From contig NZ_FSRT01000001.1 of NCBI RefSeq assembly GCF_900143015.1, positions 1,054,001 through 1,118,000 of the forward strand: 64,000 nucleotides of DNA, read 5' to 3'. Both the position numbers and the translations under genes were made by a program. The notes beneath the pieces were generated by a model, which was not told the DNA's origin, made no database searches, and saw only the letters and a program-made list of their open reading frames with translations. Source of the DNA: Fibrobacter sp. UWB11 (GTDB taxonomy: Bacteria > Fibrobacterota > Fibrobacteria > Fibrobacterales > Fibrobacteraceae). Shown piece after piece: positions 43,543 to 53,483 of the stretch. Within the stretch, counting starts at the first letter, position 1. Each line of letters opens with the position of its first letter.

Positions 43543-43716
43543 ATGGGATACATCAATAGCCTATTCACGGGGCAATCGGAATCATTCGGTGTAGCCGTAT
43601 CCGAATCCTCCCGCCTGCTATCTATCGACAGTATTTCAGGGCATCCCGTCGTTTACCGCCATCTTAAACCTTGCGGTAATGTTGAAGAACATAAACAGCA
43701 GAAAGAGAATTTATAA
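43543..43716 (+). CDS. Small ORF (57 aa) directly downstream of the acetolactate-synthase-like gene
   Basis: A TAGGAGAACGAC ribosome site overlaps the stop of the upstream gene, and an ATG follows at ideal spacing. The frame encodes 57 residues beginning MGYINSLFTGQSESFGVAVS and ending HKQQKENL. I recognise no family and see no membrane helix. It is followed by a terminator 22 nt after its stop. The strong ribosome site and position argue for translation; a chance frame is the alternative. Confidence 0.5.
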   Translation: MGYINSLFTGQSESFGVAVSESSRLLSIDSISGHPVVYRHLKPCGNVEEHKQQKENL

Positions 43717-43737
43717 ATAAGACTCCTCCACTCCACA

Positions 43738-43779
43738 TAAAAAAGAACCGCCGGTAGCAATACCGACGGTTCTTTTCCA
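43738..43779. terminator. Bidirectional terminator
   Basis: AAGAACCGCCGGTA / TACCGACGGTTCTT with a GCAA loop has A and T runs outside. It closes the acetolactate-synthase transcript. Confidence 0.8.
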
Positions 43780-43807
43780 ATTTAAATATCGCGACTTTCG
43801 CGAACGT

Positions 43808-43836
43808 GTCATTCCCGCCACCGAGCGGGAATCTCC
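43808..43836 (+). repeat. Palindromic GTCATTCCCGC-type dispersed repeat
   Basis: GTCATTCCCGC-CACCGA-GCGGGAATCTCC. It forms an inverted pair with the copy at 43892, and a GGCGGG-TCGAAA-CCCGCC hairpin lies between them. Confidence 0.75.
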
Positions 43837-43891
43837 ATTCATACAAAAATGGCGGGTCGAAACCCGCCGTTTTCAAAAGCTTTAGTGAAAG

Positions 43892-43919
43892 GGAGATGCC
43901 CGATTAAATCGGGCATGAC
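43892..43919 (-). repeat. Palindromic GTCATGCCCGA-type dispersed repeat
   Basis: On the minus strand it reads GTCATGCCCGA-TTTAA-TCGGGCATCTCC. It lies just after the end of aspS. Confidence 0.75.
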
Positions 43920-43927
43920 AACCTCAA

Positions 43928-45721
43928 TTACTTTTTCTCGTTACCCTTAGGCATCTGCACGGAAATATGGATGTCCTGCAGCTGCTGGAGGTCCACTTCA
44001 CTCGGGCACTGGTCCATCGGGCTAGAAGCGCTCGTGTTCTTCGGGAATGCGATGTAGTCACGGATAGATTCTTCACCTTCCATAGTAGCAACAACGCGGT
44101 CGAGACCGAAAGCCAAACCACCGTGCGGAGGAGCTCCGTACTTGAATGCATCGACGAAGAATCCGAACTTGGTCTTCACCTGTTCTTCGGAGAGACCGAG
44201 CAGGCGGAACACCTTTTCCTGAACTTCCGGGTTGTGAATACGGATAGAACCACCACCGATTTCCACGCCGTTAAGAACAAGGTCATAAGCTTCGGCGTTG
44301 CAATCCTTGAGGTTGCCGCTGAGCATCATGTCCAGGTGTTCCGGAAGCGGGTTCGTGAACGGGTGGTGCATTGCCATGTAACGGCCTTCCGTGTCGCTGT
44401 ATTCGAACATCGGGAATTCGGTAATCCACACAAATTCACGCTTCTTCGGATCGCGGAGACCCTTGATACGGGCGACTTCCAAGCGGAGCTGACCCATAGC
44501 CGTAGCAGCAATCTTTTCCGGACCTGCGATGAAGAACATCATGTCGCCGCACTTAGCGCCAACAGCGTCGCGGAGTTCGTTAAGTTGTTCGGTCGTGAAG
44601 AACTTGCCAACCTGAGTTTCAACTTCGTCATTTTCCTTGACGCGCATCCACACGAGGCCCTTGGAACCGTACTTGGCAACGTAAGCCGTGAGTTCGTCGA
44701 TCTGCTTACGAGTAAAGTCAACGCAACCCTTAGCAGCGATACCGCGGATCTTGCCACCAGCGGCAACGCAGTTCTTGAACACGCCAAAGTTGGACTTTGC
44801 ACCGATTTCAGACACATCGTGGATTTCGAGGTCGAAGCGGAGGTCCGGCTTATCGGAACCGTACTTGAGCATAGCTTCTGCCCACTTCATACGGCGGATG
44901 TGGCGCGGCGGTTCGAAGTTCCAAACCTTGCCCAAAACTTCAGTCACGAACTTGTCGAACATTTCCATGACTTCGTCCTGGTTGACGAAGGACATTTCAA
45001 CGTCGATCTGCGTGAATTCCGGCTGACGGTCAGCGCGGAGGTCTTCGTCGCGGAAGCACTTGGCGATCTGGAAGTAGCGGTCCATGCCTGCAATCATCAA
45101 GAGCTGCTTGTACTGCTGCGGAGACTGCGGAAGGGCGTAGAACTTGCCCGGGTTCACGCGGGACGGCACGAGGTAGTCACGTGCGCCTTCCGGAGTGGAC
45201 TTGCAAAGGCACGGGGTTTCGATGTTTTCAAAACCGTTGGCGTAGAAGAAGTCGTACACGGCCTTGAGGAAGCGGCTCTTGAGGAGGAGCTTCTTCTGGA
45301 TCCACGGACGGCGGAGGTCCAGGTAGCGGTACTGCAAGCGGAGGTCGTCGTTTTCCTTGCATTCTTCGTTCGGGTCGTTAATGGCCAAGGGAGAAGTGAG
45401 GGCGGCGTTCAAAATTTCGAGCTTGTCAGCCTTGACTTCGATTTCACCCGTAGCGAGCTTTTCGTTCGTGTTGCCTTCTTCGCGGGCGTAGACCTTACCA
45501 GTCACGTAAATAACGTATTCGTTACGGAGCTGTTCGGCAGTCTTCAAAACATCGGCATTGTAATCCGGATTGAAAACGATCTGGGTCTTGCCATACTTGT
45601 CGCGGAGGTCAACGAAAATCACACCACCATGGTCACGGCGGCGATCCACCCAACCGGCGAGTGTTACGATCTGGCCAACATCTTCCTTGCGAAGCTGGCC
45701 GCAGTTATGTGTACGTTTCAT
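43928..45721 (-). CDS. aspS: Aspartyl-tRNA synthetase
   Basis: Charges tRNA-Asp; class II synthetase of 597 residues, the bacterial long form. The start is ATG 45721 (MKRTHNCGQLRKEDVG) after an AAGGA site. The N-terminal OB-fold binds the anticodon (GWVDRRRDHGGVIFVDLRD). The catalytic domain has motif 2 (FRDEDLRADRQPEFTQIDVE), the bacterial GAD insertion (about 300-410) and motif 3 (GLAFGLDRVVATM). A TATATTTT element (45753-45760) lies 31 nt upstream. Confidence 0.96.
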   Translation of the reverse strand: MKRTHNCGQLRKEDVGQIVTLAGWVDRRRDHGGVIFVDLRDKYGKTQIVFNPDYNADVLKTAEQLRNEYVIYVTGKVYAREEGNTNEKLATGEIEVKADKLEILNAALTSPLAINDPNEECKENDDLRLQYRYLDLRRPWIQKKLLLKSRFLKAVYDFFYANGFENIETPCLCKSTPEGARDYLVPSRVNPGKFYALPQSPQQYKQLLMIAGMDRYFQIAKCFRDEDLRADRQPEFTQIDVEMSFVNQDEVMEMFDKFVTEVLGKVWNFEPPRHIRRMKWAEAMLKYGSDKPDLRFDLEIHDVSEIGAKSNFGVFKNCVAAGGKIRGIAAKGCVDFTRKQIDELTAYVAKYGSKGLVWMRVKENDEVETQVGKFFTTEQLNELRDAVGAKCGDMMFFIAGPEKIAATAMGQLRLEVARIKGLRDPKKREFVWITEFPMFEYSDTEGRYMAMHHPFTNPLPEHLDMMLSGNLKDCNAEAYDLVLNGVEIGGGSIRIHNPEVQEKVFRLLGLSEEQVKTKFGFFVDAFKYGAPPHGGLAFGLDRVVATMEGEESIRDYIAFPKNTSASSPMDQCPSEVDLQQLQDIHISVQMPKGNEKK

Positions 45722-45826
45722 GGTTGTATCCTTGAAGATAATTTTTCGGGCGAAAATATAGCATTTTTTATAGGAAAACAACCATCAAATAATATATTGA
45801 GTATTGAATAACGTTTGAATTTCGCT

Positions 45827-46411
45827 TTACATGAACTTCGCTGCGATTTTATATTCAACACTGTATCTGCGATACTTCCCGCGCAAGTAGTACACTACAG
45901 TAGGCTTTGTTGTCCCGTCCGAGAGTTTGGCTATCCCGTAATACGCGTTGCCATTGTGTCTATTGATGTCTACTCCCGTGCATTTGATGGGAGCTTGCTT
46001 TAGTTCTTTTACGTTAAGATCTGCCAAAGCCTCGTCTTGTATCCAGCCGTATTTGTCGGTTGTGTAACCTGAGATGATGGCGGCTATAATTCCGGCACAG
46101 ACTAATGTTACGCCCGTGGCGCGCAAATGTTGTTTGTCGTGTTTGCCTTCGGTTCCTTTGAAAAAATTGGAACATTGCTTAAATAGCAGGTACATGGCGG
46201 ATATTACGATTATGGAAGACAAGCCCGCTTCTGCAGTTTTCATCAAACGAAAATCGATGTATACGTGGTTCCATACGGGCCTAATGAAAATGGCGATTGC
46301 TACGATGTAAATGACGGATAAAATGAGGGGCCCAGCAGGGTTTTTCTTGAAATTTTCGCAGCATTCTTTTGCTTCTTGAATCTTTTCTGCTTCGCTTTTT
46401 TCTTTGCGCAT
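45827..46411 (-). CDS. Membrane protein of unknown function (194 aa)
   Basis: Not recognised. A lysine-rich N-terminus (MRKEKSEAEKIQEAKECCENF) is followed by three membrane helices at about 28-48, 60-80 and 98-115. A C-terminal outside domain of about 75 residues is rich in tyrosine and lysine and ends YRRYSVEYKIAAKFM. A good AAGGAA ribosome site precedes the ATG. It stands alone between aspS and the ATPase operon. Confidence 0.6.
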   Translation of the reverse strand: MRKEKSEAEKIQEAKECCENFKKNPAGPLILSVIYIVAIAIFIRPVWNHVYIDFRLMKTAEAGLSSIIVISAMYLLFKQCSNFFKGTEGKHDKQHLRATGVTLVCAGIIAAIISGYTTDKYGWIQDEALADLNVKELKQAPIKCTGVDINRHNGNAYYGIAKLSDGTTKPTVVYYLRGKYRRYSVEYKIAAKFM

Positions 46412-46664
46412 GTAAATTCCTTTTGGAGTATATAAGATACGATTTTATTTCCAATTTTGTAAAGCGTTTTCCATTTTTTGGAGCCGTTTTCCACCTTTTG
46501 TCGCTCCTTTTGGTCTTTTTATCCTCCAATTTTGCAAGTAAACAATATTTTCGCAATTTTTTGTCGATTTTCTTGTCTTTTTCGAATTTTTGCTAGTATA
46601 TTCTTTTCTGTGTTTAACGAAAATGCCCTATTTGGGGGTGTTTTTGCTCAATTTGGAGAACTAA

Positions 46665-47267
46665 ATGGCAGAAGATTTGCAAGCCCTTATGGAACGCATC
46701 CAGAAGGATGCTGTCGAAAAGGCAGAACTCGCAGCAAATGAAATTATTTCTAAGGCAAAGGACAAGGCCGCCGAAATTGTCAGGGCCGCCGAAGACGAAG
46801 CCAAAGTTAAACTCGAAAATGCCGACAAGGAAGCTCAAGCATTTACAGAACGTAGCGAACGTACCTTGGAACAGTCCGCCCGCGATTTGCTCCTCTCGGT
46901 AGGCAAGAATCTCGAAAAAATGATTCTTGATCTTCTCAATCTCCAAGTTGAAAAATCTCTTGATGAATCGACTGTGAAGAACATGCTTCTCACGGTGGCA
47001 AAGAGCTACACTTCCGATATCGAAATCGATTTTTCCGAAGCCGATGCCAAGGCTCTTTCTAGCTTTGTCATGGGTGAATTTGCAAAACAGCTCAAGGCTG
47101 GTGTAAAGGTCGAAAGCGATAAGGGCGTCAAGTTTGGCTTCCGCGTTAAGCTCGATGGCGGCAAGGTCAGCCACGAATTCACCGAAGCTGCAATGGCTGA
47201 ATCCCTTTCTGCTTTGCTCAGACCGCAACTTTCTAAGATTGTAAACAAGGCCGCCCAGGGCAAATAA
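46665..47267 (+). CDS. atpE: V-type ATPase subunit E
   Basis: Peripheral stalk subunit of the rotary V/A-type ATPase. The 200-residue protein has a long N-terminal helix (MAEDLQALMERIQKDAVEKA..., about 1-85) and a C-terminal mixed domain, the usual subunit E layout. It is the first gene of an eight-gene operon. About 250 AT-rich bases upstream hold no gene. Confidence 0.88.
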   Translation: MAEDLQALMERIQKDAVEKAELAANEIISKAKDKAAEIVRAAEDEAKVKLENADKEAQAFTERSERTLEQSARDLLLSVGKNLEKMILDLLNLQVEKSLDESTVKNMLLTVAKSYTSDIEIDFSEADAKALSSFVMGEFAKQLKAGVKVESDKGVKFGFRVKLDGGKVSHEFTEAAMAESLSALLRPQLSKIVNKAAQGK

Positions 47268-47276
47268 GGCGGTCCA

Positions 47277-47813
47277 ATGAGCAGTCCAGCATATTTGATG
47301 GCATCGCTTCCGATGCTTGAACTGGGCGACGTTCCGCCCCTTAGCATGGCCGAGTTCCGTGGCCGTTGCGAAGGTGTGCTGGATGCCCCAGAACTCGAAG
47401 CGCTCGACGCTCTCTTAGCGGGCGAGGAGTGCGATGATGAATTTGTTCGGGAATATCAGTCCCGTGAAACCCAGATGAGAAACGTTTCCGGAAGGCTCCG
47501 CGCTCAGGCGTGGGGCCCTGAAGTGCGTTTTGCGGAACGCTCTTTTTCTGGTTATGACGTCACCTTTGCAAAAATGATCCAGGACGCGTTCATGAAGGCC
47601 AGTCCGATGGAAAAGGAACAGGATATCGACCGCGCCCGTTTCTGGCTCGTTGATTCCCTTGCCGGTGTGGGCGAGGGGACAGTCAAGCATGTTTATGCCT
47701 ACGCTATCAAGCTTAGAATTTGTGAGCGTTGGGCTCGCTTGAACGAAATTGCGGGCGACAAAGCCGTCATCAATGTTATTAATGCTAACGATCCTGCGTT
47801 TAAGCAGGAATGA
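47277..47813 (+). CDS. V-ATPase-associated protein (DUF2764-like)
   Basis: A 178-residue helical protein found in this position in bacterial V-ATPase operons of the chlamydial/Bacteroidota kind. It starts MSSPAYLMASLPMLELGDVP and includes VEGTVKH-like VGEGTVKHVYAYAIKLRICERW. The operon has no subunit C or F, so this protein may take over part of the subunit C role as socket between stalk and rotor; that is inference. It lies 9 nt after atpE and ends 17 nt before the atpA start. Confidence 0.8.
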   Translation: MSSPAYLMASLPMLELGDVPPLSMAEFRGRCEGVLDAPELEALDALLAGEECDDEFVREYQSRETQMRNVSGRLRAQAWGPEVRFAERSFSGYDVTFAKMIQDAFMKASPMEKEQDIDRARFWLVDSLAGVGEGTVKHVYAYAIKLRICERWARLNEIAGDKAVINVINANDPAFKQE

Positions 47814-47830
47814 TTGGAGGTCCATTTTCA

Positions 47831-49588
47831 ATGGCTAGTATCGGAAAAATAACCGGCGTCAACGGAAACTTGATTCGTGTAAAGTTCGAAAGCGCCGTTT
47901 CCCAGAACGAAGTGGCTTATGCAAAGCTTGTTTCGAAGAACAATGAAGGTAAGGCTGAAATCATTCCTCTCAAGAGCGAAGTGATTCGTATTCGTGGTGA
48001 TTACGCTGAACTCCAGGTATTCGAAGATACGACTGGCCTCAAGGCTGGCGACGAAGTCGAATTTACCGGAGAACTTCTTTCTGTTGAACTTGGCCCAGGC
48101 CTCCTCACTCAAGTGTTTGACGGTCTTCAGAACCCGCTGCCGAAGCTAGCTGACGAATGTGGCTTTTTCTTGCAGCGCGGTAAGTACTTGAAGGCTCTCC
48201 CGCGCGATACCAAGTGGGCTTTTACGCCAGTCGCTAAAGTGGGCGATGTGGTTGTTGCCGGTGATACTATCGGTACGGTTCCCGAAGGTGTTTTTGCACA
48301 CCGCATCATGGTGCCGTTCAAGCTCCTTGGCAAGTGGACTGTTGATTATATCACTCCGGCTGGTGACCGTGTTGTCGAAGATGTGGTTGCCAAGCTCAAA
48401 AACGATAAGGGCGAATCTGTTGACGTGACGATGGTGCAGACCTGGCCGGTGAAGATGCCTATCAAGGCTTATGAAGAACGCCTCCGCCCGTCCAAGCCGC
48501 TTACCATGCAGCAGCGCATTATCGATACGTTCTTCCCTGTGATGCAGGGCGGTACGTTCTGTACGCCGGGTCCATTCGGTGCCGGTAAGACCGTGCTCCA
48601 GCAGCTCATGAGCCGTTATGCCGACGTGGACATCGTGATTTTGGCCGCTTGCGGTGAACGTGCTGGTGAAGTGGTGGAAACCCTTCGCGAATTCCCGGAA
48701 TTGATTGACCCGCGTACGGGCAAGTCCTTGATGGAACGTACGCTTATCATTTGTAATACTTCTTCGATGCCGGTGGCTGCTCGTGAAGCTTCCGTTTATA
48801 CCGGCGTGACGCTTGCTGAATACTACCGTCAGATGGGCCTCAACGTGCTCTTGCTTGCTGACTCTACTTCTCGTTGGGCTCAGGCTCTGCGTGAAATGAG
48901 TGGCCGTTTGGAAGAAATTCCGGGCGAAGAAGCATTCCCGGCTTACCTAGAATCTGTGATTGCATCGTTCTACGAACGTGGTGGCGTTGTCCGTCTCAAG
49001 GACGGTTCGACCGGTTCTGTAACGATTTGCGGTTCCGTTTCTCCGGCAGGTGGTAACTTCGAAGAACCGGTGACCCAGGCAACCCTTAAGGTGGTGGGCG
49101 CATTCCTCGGCCTTAGCCGTGAACGTTCTGACCAACGCCGCTTCCCGGCTATCCATCCGCTTGATTCTTGGTCTAAGTACGAAGGCATTATCGATTCGAA
49201 GAAAGTGGCCGAAGCTCGCACCATTCTCGCAAACGGCGTGGATGTGAACAACATGATGAAGGTTGTGGGCGAAGAAGGTACTTCCATCGAAGACTTTATT
49301 GTTTATTTGAAATCCGAATACTTGGATGCAGTTTATCTGCAGCAGGACGCTTATAATGAAATCGACGCCGCTTGCTCTGCAGATCGTCAGAAGTACGTGT
49401 TCGATAGAATTTATACCATCCTTAAGACTCCGATGACATTTGCCGAAAAGGATGTTGCTCGTACGTTCTTCCTCAAGCTTACGCAGGCTACCAAGGACTG
49501 GAACCGCGTGGCATTTGACAGCCAGGAATTCAAGGATCTCGAATCCAGTATCTTTGCTTCCGTGAAGGAGGTTTCTCTCAATGCATAA
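47831..49588 (+). CDS. atpA: V-type ATPase subunit A (catalytic)
   Basis: Nucleotide-binding catalytic subunit. ATG 47831 follows a GGAGG site, giving 585 residues. The P-loop is [12 protein letters not shown] (near 245), followed by [31 protein letters not shown] (Walker B region) and the [12 protein letters not shown] segment. The protein also has the bulge domain insertion (about 115-195) specific to subunit A. It overlaps atpB by 8 nt. Confidence 0.96.
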   Translation: MASIGKITGVNGNLIRVKFESAVSQNEVAYAKLVSKNNEGKAEIIPLKSEVIRIRGDYAELQVFEDTTGLKAGDEVEFTGELLSVELGPGLLTQVFDGLQNPLPKLADECGFFLQRGKYLKALPRDTKWAFTPVAKVGDVVVAGDTIGTVPEGVFAHRIMVPFKLLGKWTVDYITPAGDRVVEDVVAKLKNDKGESVDVTMVQTWPVKMPIKAYEERLRPSKPLTMQQRIIDTFFPVMQGGTFCTPGPFGAGKTVLQQLMSRYADVDIVILAACGERAGEVVETLREFPELIDPRTGKSLMERTLIICNTSSMPVAAREASVYTGVTLAEYYRQMGLNVLLLADSTSRWAQALREMSGRLEEIPGEEAFPAYLESVIASFYERGGVVRLKDGSTGSVTICGSVSPAGGNFEEPVTQATLKVVGAFLGLSRERSDQRRFPAIHPLDSWSKYEGIIDSKKVAEARTILANGVDVNNMMKVVGEEGTSIEDFIVYLKSEYLDAVYLQQDAYNEIDAACSADRQKYVFDRIYTILKTPMTFAEKDVARTFFLKLTQATKDWNRVAFDSQEFKDLESSIFASVKEVSLNA

Positions 49589-50882
49589 TGTTGCTTACCA
49601 TCGTATTGAACGCATTGCCGGTTCTGTGATTACTTTGAGAGCCGAAGGCGTTGCTAACCAGGAACTCGCTCAGGTTACAAGTTCTTTCGGTACATCCCTT
49701 GCTCGTGTTATCCGCATCGACGGTGACCTCGTGGACTTGCAGGTGTTCGCTGGTGCTCGTGGTATTTCTACTGATTCCGAAGTGCGATTCCTTGGCGAAC
49801 CGATGAAGGTTCCGTACAGTGAAGCCTTGCTTGGCCGCGTGTTTAACGGTGCAGGAAAGCCGCGTGATAACGGTCCGGAAGTCGATGGCGAACGTATTAC
49901 GATTGGCGGCCCGTCTGTGAACCCGGCAAGACGTATCATCCCGAAGACGATGGTGCGTACGGGTATCCCGATGATTGACGTGTTCAACACGCTCGTGGTT
50001 TCGCAGAAGCTCCCGATTTTCTCGATTGCAGGTGAACCCTACAACGAACTTTTGGCACGTATCGCCTTGCAGGCTGAAGTCGACGTGATTATTCTCGGTG
50101 GCATGGGCCTCAAGCACGATGACTACCTCTACCTCAAGGATTACCTCGAAAAGAACGGTGCTCTTTCCCGTACGGTGATGTTCATGCATACCGCATCTGA
50201 CCCGATTGTGGAATGCTTGCTCGTTCCGGATGCATCTTTGGCTGTTGCTGAAAAGTTTGCAACCGAAGGCAAGAACGTGCTTGTGCTCCTCACGGACATG
50301 ACGAACTTTGCCGACGCCATGAAGGAAATCGCTATTACGATGGAACAGATTCCGTCTAACCGTGGTTATCCTGGCGACCTTTACTCTCAGCTCGCAAGCC
50401 GTTACGAAAAGGCTGTGGACTTTAGCGATGCTGGTTCTATCACGATTTTGGCTGTGACCACCATGCCGGGCGACGACGTGACGCACCCGGTTCCGGACAA
50501 CACCGGTTATATTACCGAAGGTCAGTTCTACTTGCGCAAGGGCCGTATCGAACCGTTCGGTTCTTTGAGCCGCTTGAAGCAGCAGGTGAACGGTAAGACT
50601 CGTAGCGACCATCGTACCATCATGAACACCATGATTCAGTTGTACGCAAGCTACAAGGAAACCTTGGAAAAGCAGTCCATGGGCTTCAACATGAGTAACT
50701 GGGACCAGAAACTCTTGAAGTACGGTGTGCGCTTCGAAAAGGAAATGATGGACCTTTCCGTGAACATCCCTCTAGAAAAGGCTTTGGACCTTGGCTGGGA
50801 AATTCTTGCCGACTGCTTCACTCCTGAAGAAACCGGTATCCCGACCAAGATGATCAACGAATACTGGCCGAAGAAGTGGTAA
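49581..50882 (+). CDS. atpB: V-type ATPase subunit B (regulatory)
   Basis: Non-catalytic nucleotide-binding subunit of the hexamer, 433 residues. It lacks a P-loop: the corresponding site reads [33 protein letters not shown] and [15 protein letters not shown] are typical of subunit B. The start lies inside the end of atpA with a GGAGG ribosome site. Confidence 0.96.
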   Translation: MHNVAYHRIERIAGSVITLRAEGVANQELAQVTSSFGTSLARVIRIDGDLVDLQVFAGARGISTDSEVRFLGEPMKVPYSEALLGRVFNGAGKPRDNGPEVDGERITIGGPSVNPARRIIPKTMVRTGIPMIDVFNTLVVSQKLPIFSIAGEPYNELLARIALQAEVDVIILGGMGLKHDDYLYLKDYLEKNGALSRTVMFMHTASDPIVECLLVPDASLAVAEKFATEGKNVLVLLTDMTNFADAMKEIAITMEQIPSNRGYPGDLYSQLASRYEKAVDFSDAGSITILAVTTMPGDDVTHPVPDNTGYITEGQFYLRKGRIEPFGSLSRLKQQVNGKTRSDHRTIMNTMIQLYASYKETLEKQSMGFNMSNWDQKLLKYGVRFEKEMMDLSVNIPLEKALDLGWEILADCFTPEETGIPTKMINEYWPKKW

Positions 50883-50883
50883 T

Positions 50884-51516
50884 ATGGCTAAGGTCAAGTT
50901 AACTAAAAACGCCCTCAAGGCGGAACGTGACGCGTTGAAGCGCTTCCAGCGCTATCTGCCGACGTTGCTTTTGAAGAAGCAACAGTTGCAGATGGAAATG
51001 CGTACGCTCCAGGAGAAGGTGATGGCGAAACGCGAAGAAGAGGATAAGCTCCGCAAGAGCATGGCTTCGTGGATTTCGCTTTTTGCCGAACCCATTGAGT
51101 GGGATAAGTATCTCTCGGTGAAGAGCGTCGAACAGGGCGAAGGTAACATCGCCGGTGTGCGCATCCCGACGTTTAGCGGCGTTGAGTTCAACGTGAACAT
51201 TCCGGATTTCTTTACGACTCCGGTGTGGCTCGACGATGGTATCCGTAGCTTGCAAGGTCTCATTTCCTTGCGCTTGGAACGCCGCGTGCTCGAAAAACAG
51301 TACGAACTTCTTTCCAAGGAACTCCGTACCACAAGCCAGCGCGTGAACCTGTTCGAAAAGGTCAAGATTCCCGAGTCTAAGGATAACATCCGTAAAATCA
51401 ATATTTTCTTGGGTGACCAGCAGACAAGCGGTGTGGCCCGTAGTAAGCTTGCCAAGGGCAAGGCTACGGCTAAGGCGCTTGCGCTTGATGCCCAGAGTAA
51501 GGAGGTTGCCGCATGA
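50884..51516 (+). CDS. atpD: V-type ATPase subunit D (central stalk)
   Basis: Rotor shaft subunit, 210 residues, two long antiparallel helices: an N-terminal basic one (KLTKNALKAERDALKRFQRYLPTLLLKKQQL) and a C-terminal one ending near VNLFEKVKIPESKDNIRKI. It starts directly after atpB and overlaps atpI by 4 nt (ATGA). Confidence 0.93.
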   Translation: MAKVKLTKNALKAERDALKRFQRYLPTLLLKKQQLQMEMRTLQEKVMAKREEEDKLRKSMASWISLFAEPIEWDKYLSVKSVEQGEGNIAGVRIPTFSGVEFNVNIPDFFTTPVWLDDGIRSLQGLISLRLERRVLEKQYELLSKELRTTSQRVNLFEKVKIPESKDNIRKINIFLGDQQTSGVARSKLAKGKATAKALALDAQSKEVAA

Positions 51517-53444
51517 TTACTCCTATGAAGAAGGTGACCATTCTTACGCTTGCAAGCCATAAGGAAGAAACTCTTAAGGCTCTGCGCGAAATGGAGATTA
51601 TCCATTTGACTCCGCTCCAGAACGCTGTTGGTGTTTCTGTGAACGGGGCGAAGGGTGCTGTAGCTCGCGTGCAGAAGGCAATGGAAGTTGTTCCTGACAA
51701 ACTCCGTAAAGGTGTAACGCCTGCGGAAAAAGGCGCAAGTGGTGTAACGCTTGTCGAAGAAATCCAGTCGCTTATTTCGGAAAAGAAAAATGCCGAAATT
51801 CAGCTGGAACAGGCCGGAGAAGAACTTGCAAAGCTCGGTGCATTTGAAAACCTTGATCCAAGAACCGTGAAGGAACTTGCTGAAAAGGGCATTTTTGTGC
51901 GCCTCTATCTTGCTGATACTTCGAAAGATCCTTTTGAAGTCGATGGCGAATGTGCTTACAAGCATGTCTTTGCCAAGGATGAGAATGGCTCATATATTGC
52001 AGTAATCAATAAGGGCGATGCACCTGCCAAGGTGACGGGTTCGTTTACCGAAATTGCGATGCCTCTCAAGTCTCTCGAAGAATATCGACAGATTGAAGAA
52101 GAAGCTAAGACGACGATTTCGGCTGTCGATGAACGTTTTGCTCAGCTTGCTTCTGTGAAGGACGAACTTGAATCGCGCCTTTTGGAAGTGACGGACCGTT
52201 ACAATCTCGTTGAAGCTTCTGCAAGCATGCTCCAGAATAAGGAAATCGCAGCCCTCCAAGGGTTCTGCCCGGAGCCGCGTATTGCCGAAATCAAGGCCGC
52301 CGCAAAGGCGAACGGCTGGGGCATCCGCGTTGAAGACCCGACGGACGAAGACAACATCCCGACACTTCTCGGCTACAACAAGCTTTCGCGCCCGATGCAG
52401 TGCCTCTATGACATCATTGGCATTGCGCCTGGCTACAATGAAGTTGACGTGAGCTCTGTGTTCCTCTGCTTCTTTAGCATTTTCTTTGCGATGATTGTGG
52501 GCGATATGGCGTACGGCCTGTTGTTCCTCGGTATTGCTATTTTTGCTCGCACGAAAATGCCGAAGGCAAGTAGTGCCGGATTCCACTTTGTGTATTTGAT
52601 GAGCTGGGCGACTATCATCTGGGGCGCCATCAATGCAAACTTCCTCGGACTGACTCCGGAACTTGCAGGGTGGAGCTACTACCTCGATATCGCTAACTAT
52701 AACTTTTTACCGGAAGGCGTGCGCAATGTGCTTTACTGGATTCGCAGCTCTGCTCCGACGGATCCGACGCGCTTTGAAGCATACAAACAGTTCTGCGAGA
52801 CGTTTACGTTCTTGCCCGCTAGCTTTGTGCCGAAGGTGGCAGGGGCATCCCAGATGCAGCATATCCAGCTGTTCTGCTTCTGCATTGCCGTTGTGCATTT
52901 GAGTATCGCTCATGCGTGGAATGTCGTTGTGCGCCTCAAGCGCAAGTCTTCGACGTTCATGGCGCAGGTGGGCTGGCTCATGGGCGCTTGGGTCATGTTC
53001 TTCCTTGCATGCAACATGGTGCTTGGAATTGACATGCCGAAGTTCGTCATCCCGATGTTCATCGTGGAAGTCGTGCTTCTCGTGCTCTTTACGGTGCCGC
53101 CTAGCCGCCTCAAACAGGACTTCATCAGCATTCCGATGCTCGTGCTCGACATCGTGAACAGCTTCACCGATGTCATCAGCTATATCCGTCTGTTTGCTGT
53201 GGGTATGTCTGGTGCCGCAATCGCAGAAGCGTTCAATGACATGCTTTCGCCGCTGTTTGGCTCTGCCGTGGGTGTTGCCGGTGCAGCTCTAGTTCTTTTG
53301 GGCGTTCATGGTCTGAACATTGCTCTTGCCGTGATGGGCGTTGCAGTGCATGCCGTACGTCTTAACACACTCGAATTTTCAAATGGACTTGGCCTTGAGT
53401 GGAGTGGCTTTGCCTTTACTCCTTTCGCCAAGCAAAAAAATTAA
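51513..53444 (+). CDS. atpI: V-type ATPase subunit I (membrane stator, a-subunit)
   Basis: Membrane subunit forming the ion half-channels, 643 residues. The N-terminal cytoplasmic domain (about 1-310) is coiled. About seven to eight membrane helices follow, starting around SSVFLCFFSIFFAMIVGDMAYG. The essential arginine region is near VISYIRLFAVGMSGAAIAEAFND. The C-terminus ends in the typical LEWSGFAFTPFAK motif. Confidence 0.94.
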   Translation: MITPMKKVTILTLASHKEETLKALREMEIIHLTPLQNAVGVSVNGAKGAVARVQKAMEVVPDKLRKGVTPAEKGASGVTLVEEIQSLISEKKNAEIQLEQAGEELAKLGAFENLDPRTVKELAEKGIFVRLYLADTSKDPFEVDGECAYKHVFAKDENGSYIAVINKGDAPAKVTGSFTEIAMPLKSLEEYRQIEEEAKTTISAVDERFAQLASVKDELESRLLEVTDRYNLVEASASMLQNKEIAALQGFCPEPRIAEIKAAAKANGWGIRVEDPTDEDNIPTLLGYNKLSRPMQCLYDIIGIAPGYNEVDVSSVFLCFFSIFFAMIVGDMAYGLLFLGIAIFARTKMPKASSAGFHFVYLMSWATIIWGAINANFLGLTPELAGWSYYLDIANYNFLPEGVRNVLYWIRSSAPTDPTRFEAYKQFCETFTFLPASFVPKVAGASQMQHIQLFCFCIAVVHLSIAHAWNVVVRLKRKSSTFMAQVGWLMGAWVMFFLACNMVLGIDMPKFVIPMFIVEVVLLVLFTVPPSRLKQDFISIPMLVLDIVNSFTDVISYIRLFAVGMSGAAIAEAFNDMLSPLFGSAVGVAGAALVLLGVHGLNIALAVMGVAVHAVRLNTLEFSNGLGLEWSGFAFTPFAKQKN

Positions 53445-53483
53445 ACCAAGGGTTAAATCCCGCTACTTAATGAGGATAATATA

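Noticed and set aside
43849-43874. GGCGGG-TCGAAA-CCCGCC hairpin as a terminator
   Set aside because: It lacks a clear T-run and lies between two dispersed repeats, so it is probably part of a repeat cluster.
43967-45811. Plus-strand frame of 614 codons over aspS
   Set aside because: Antisense shadow of a recognised synthetase. The composition (His/Val/Arg/Phe-rich) is typical of reverse-complement codon bias.
47277-47813. Reading the second ATPase-operon gene as subunit C or F
   Set aside because: It is too short for C (about 330 residues), too long for F (about 100), and its sequence fits the DUF2764-type protein.
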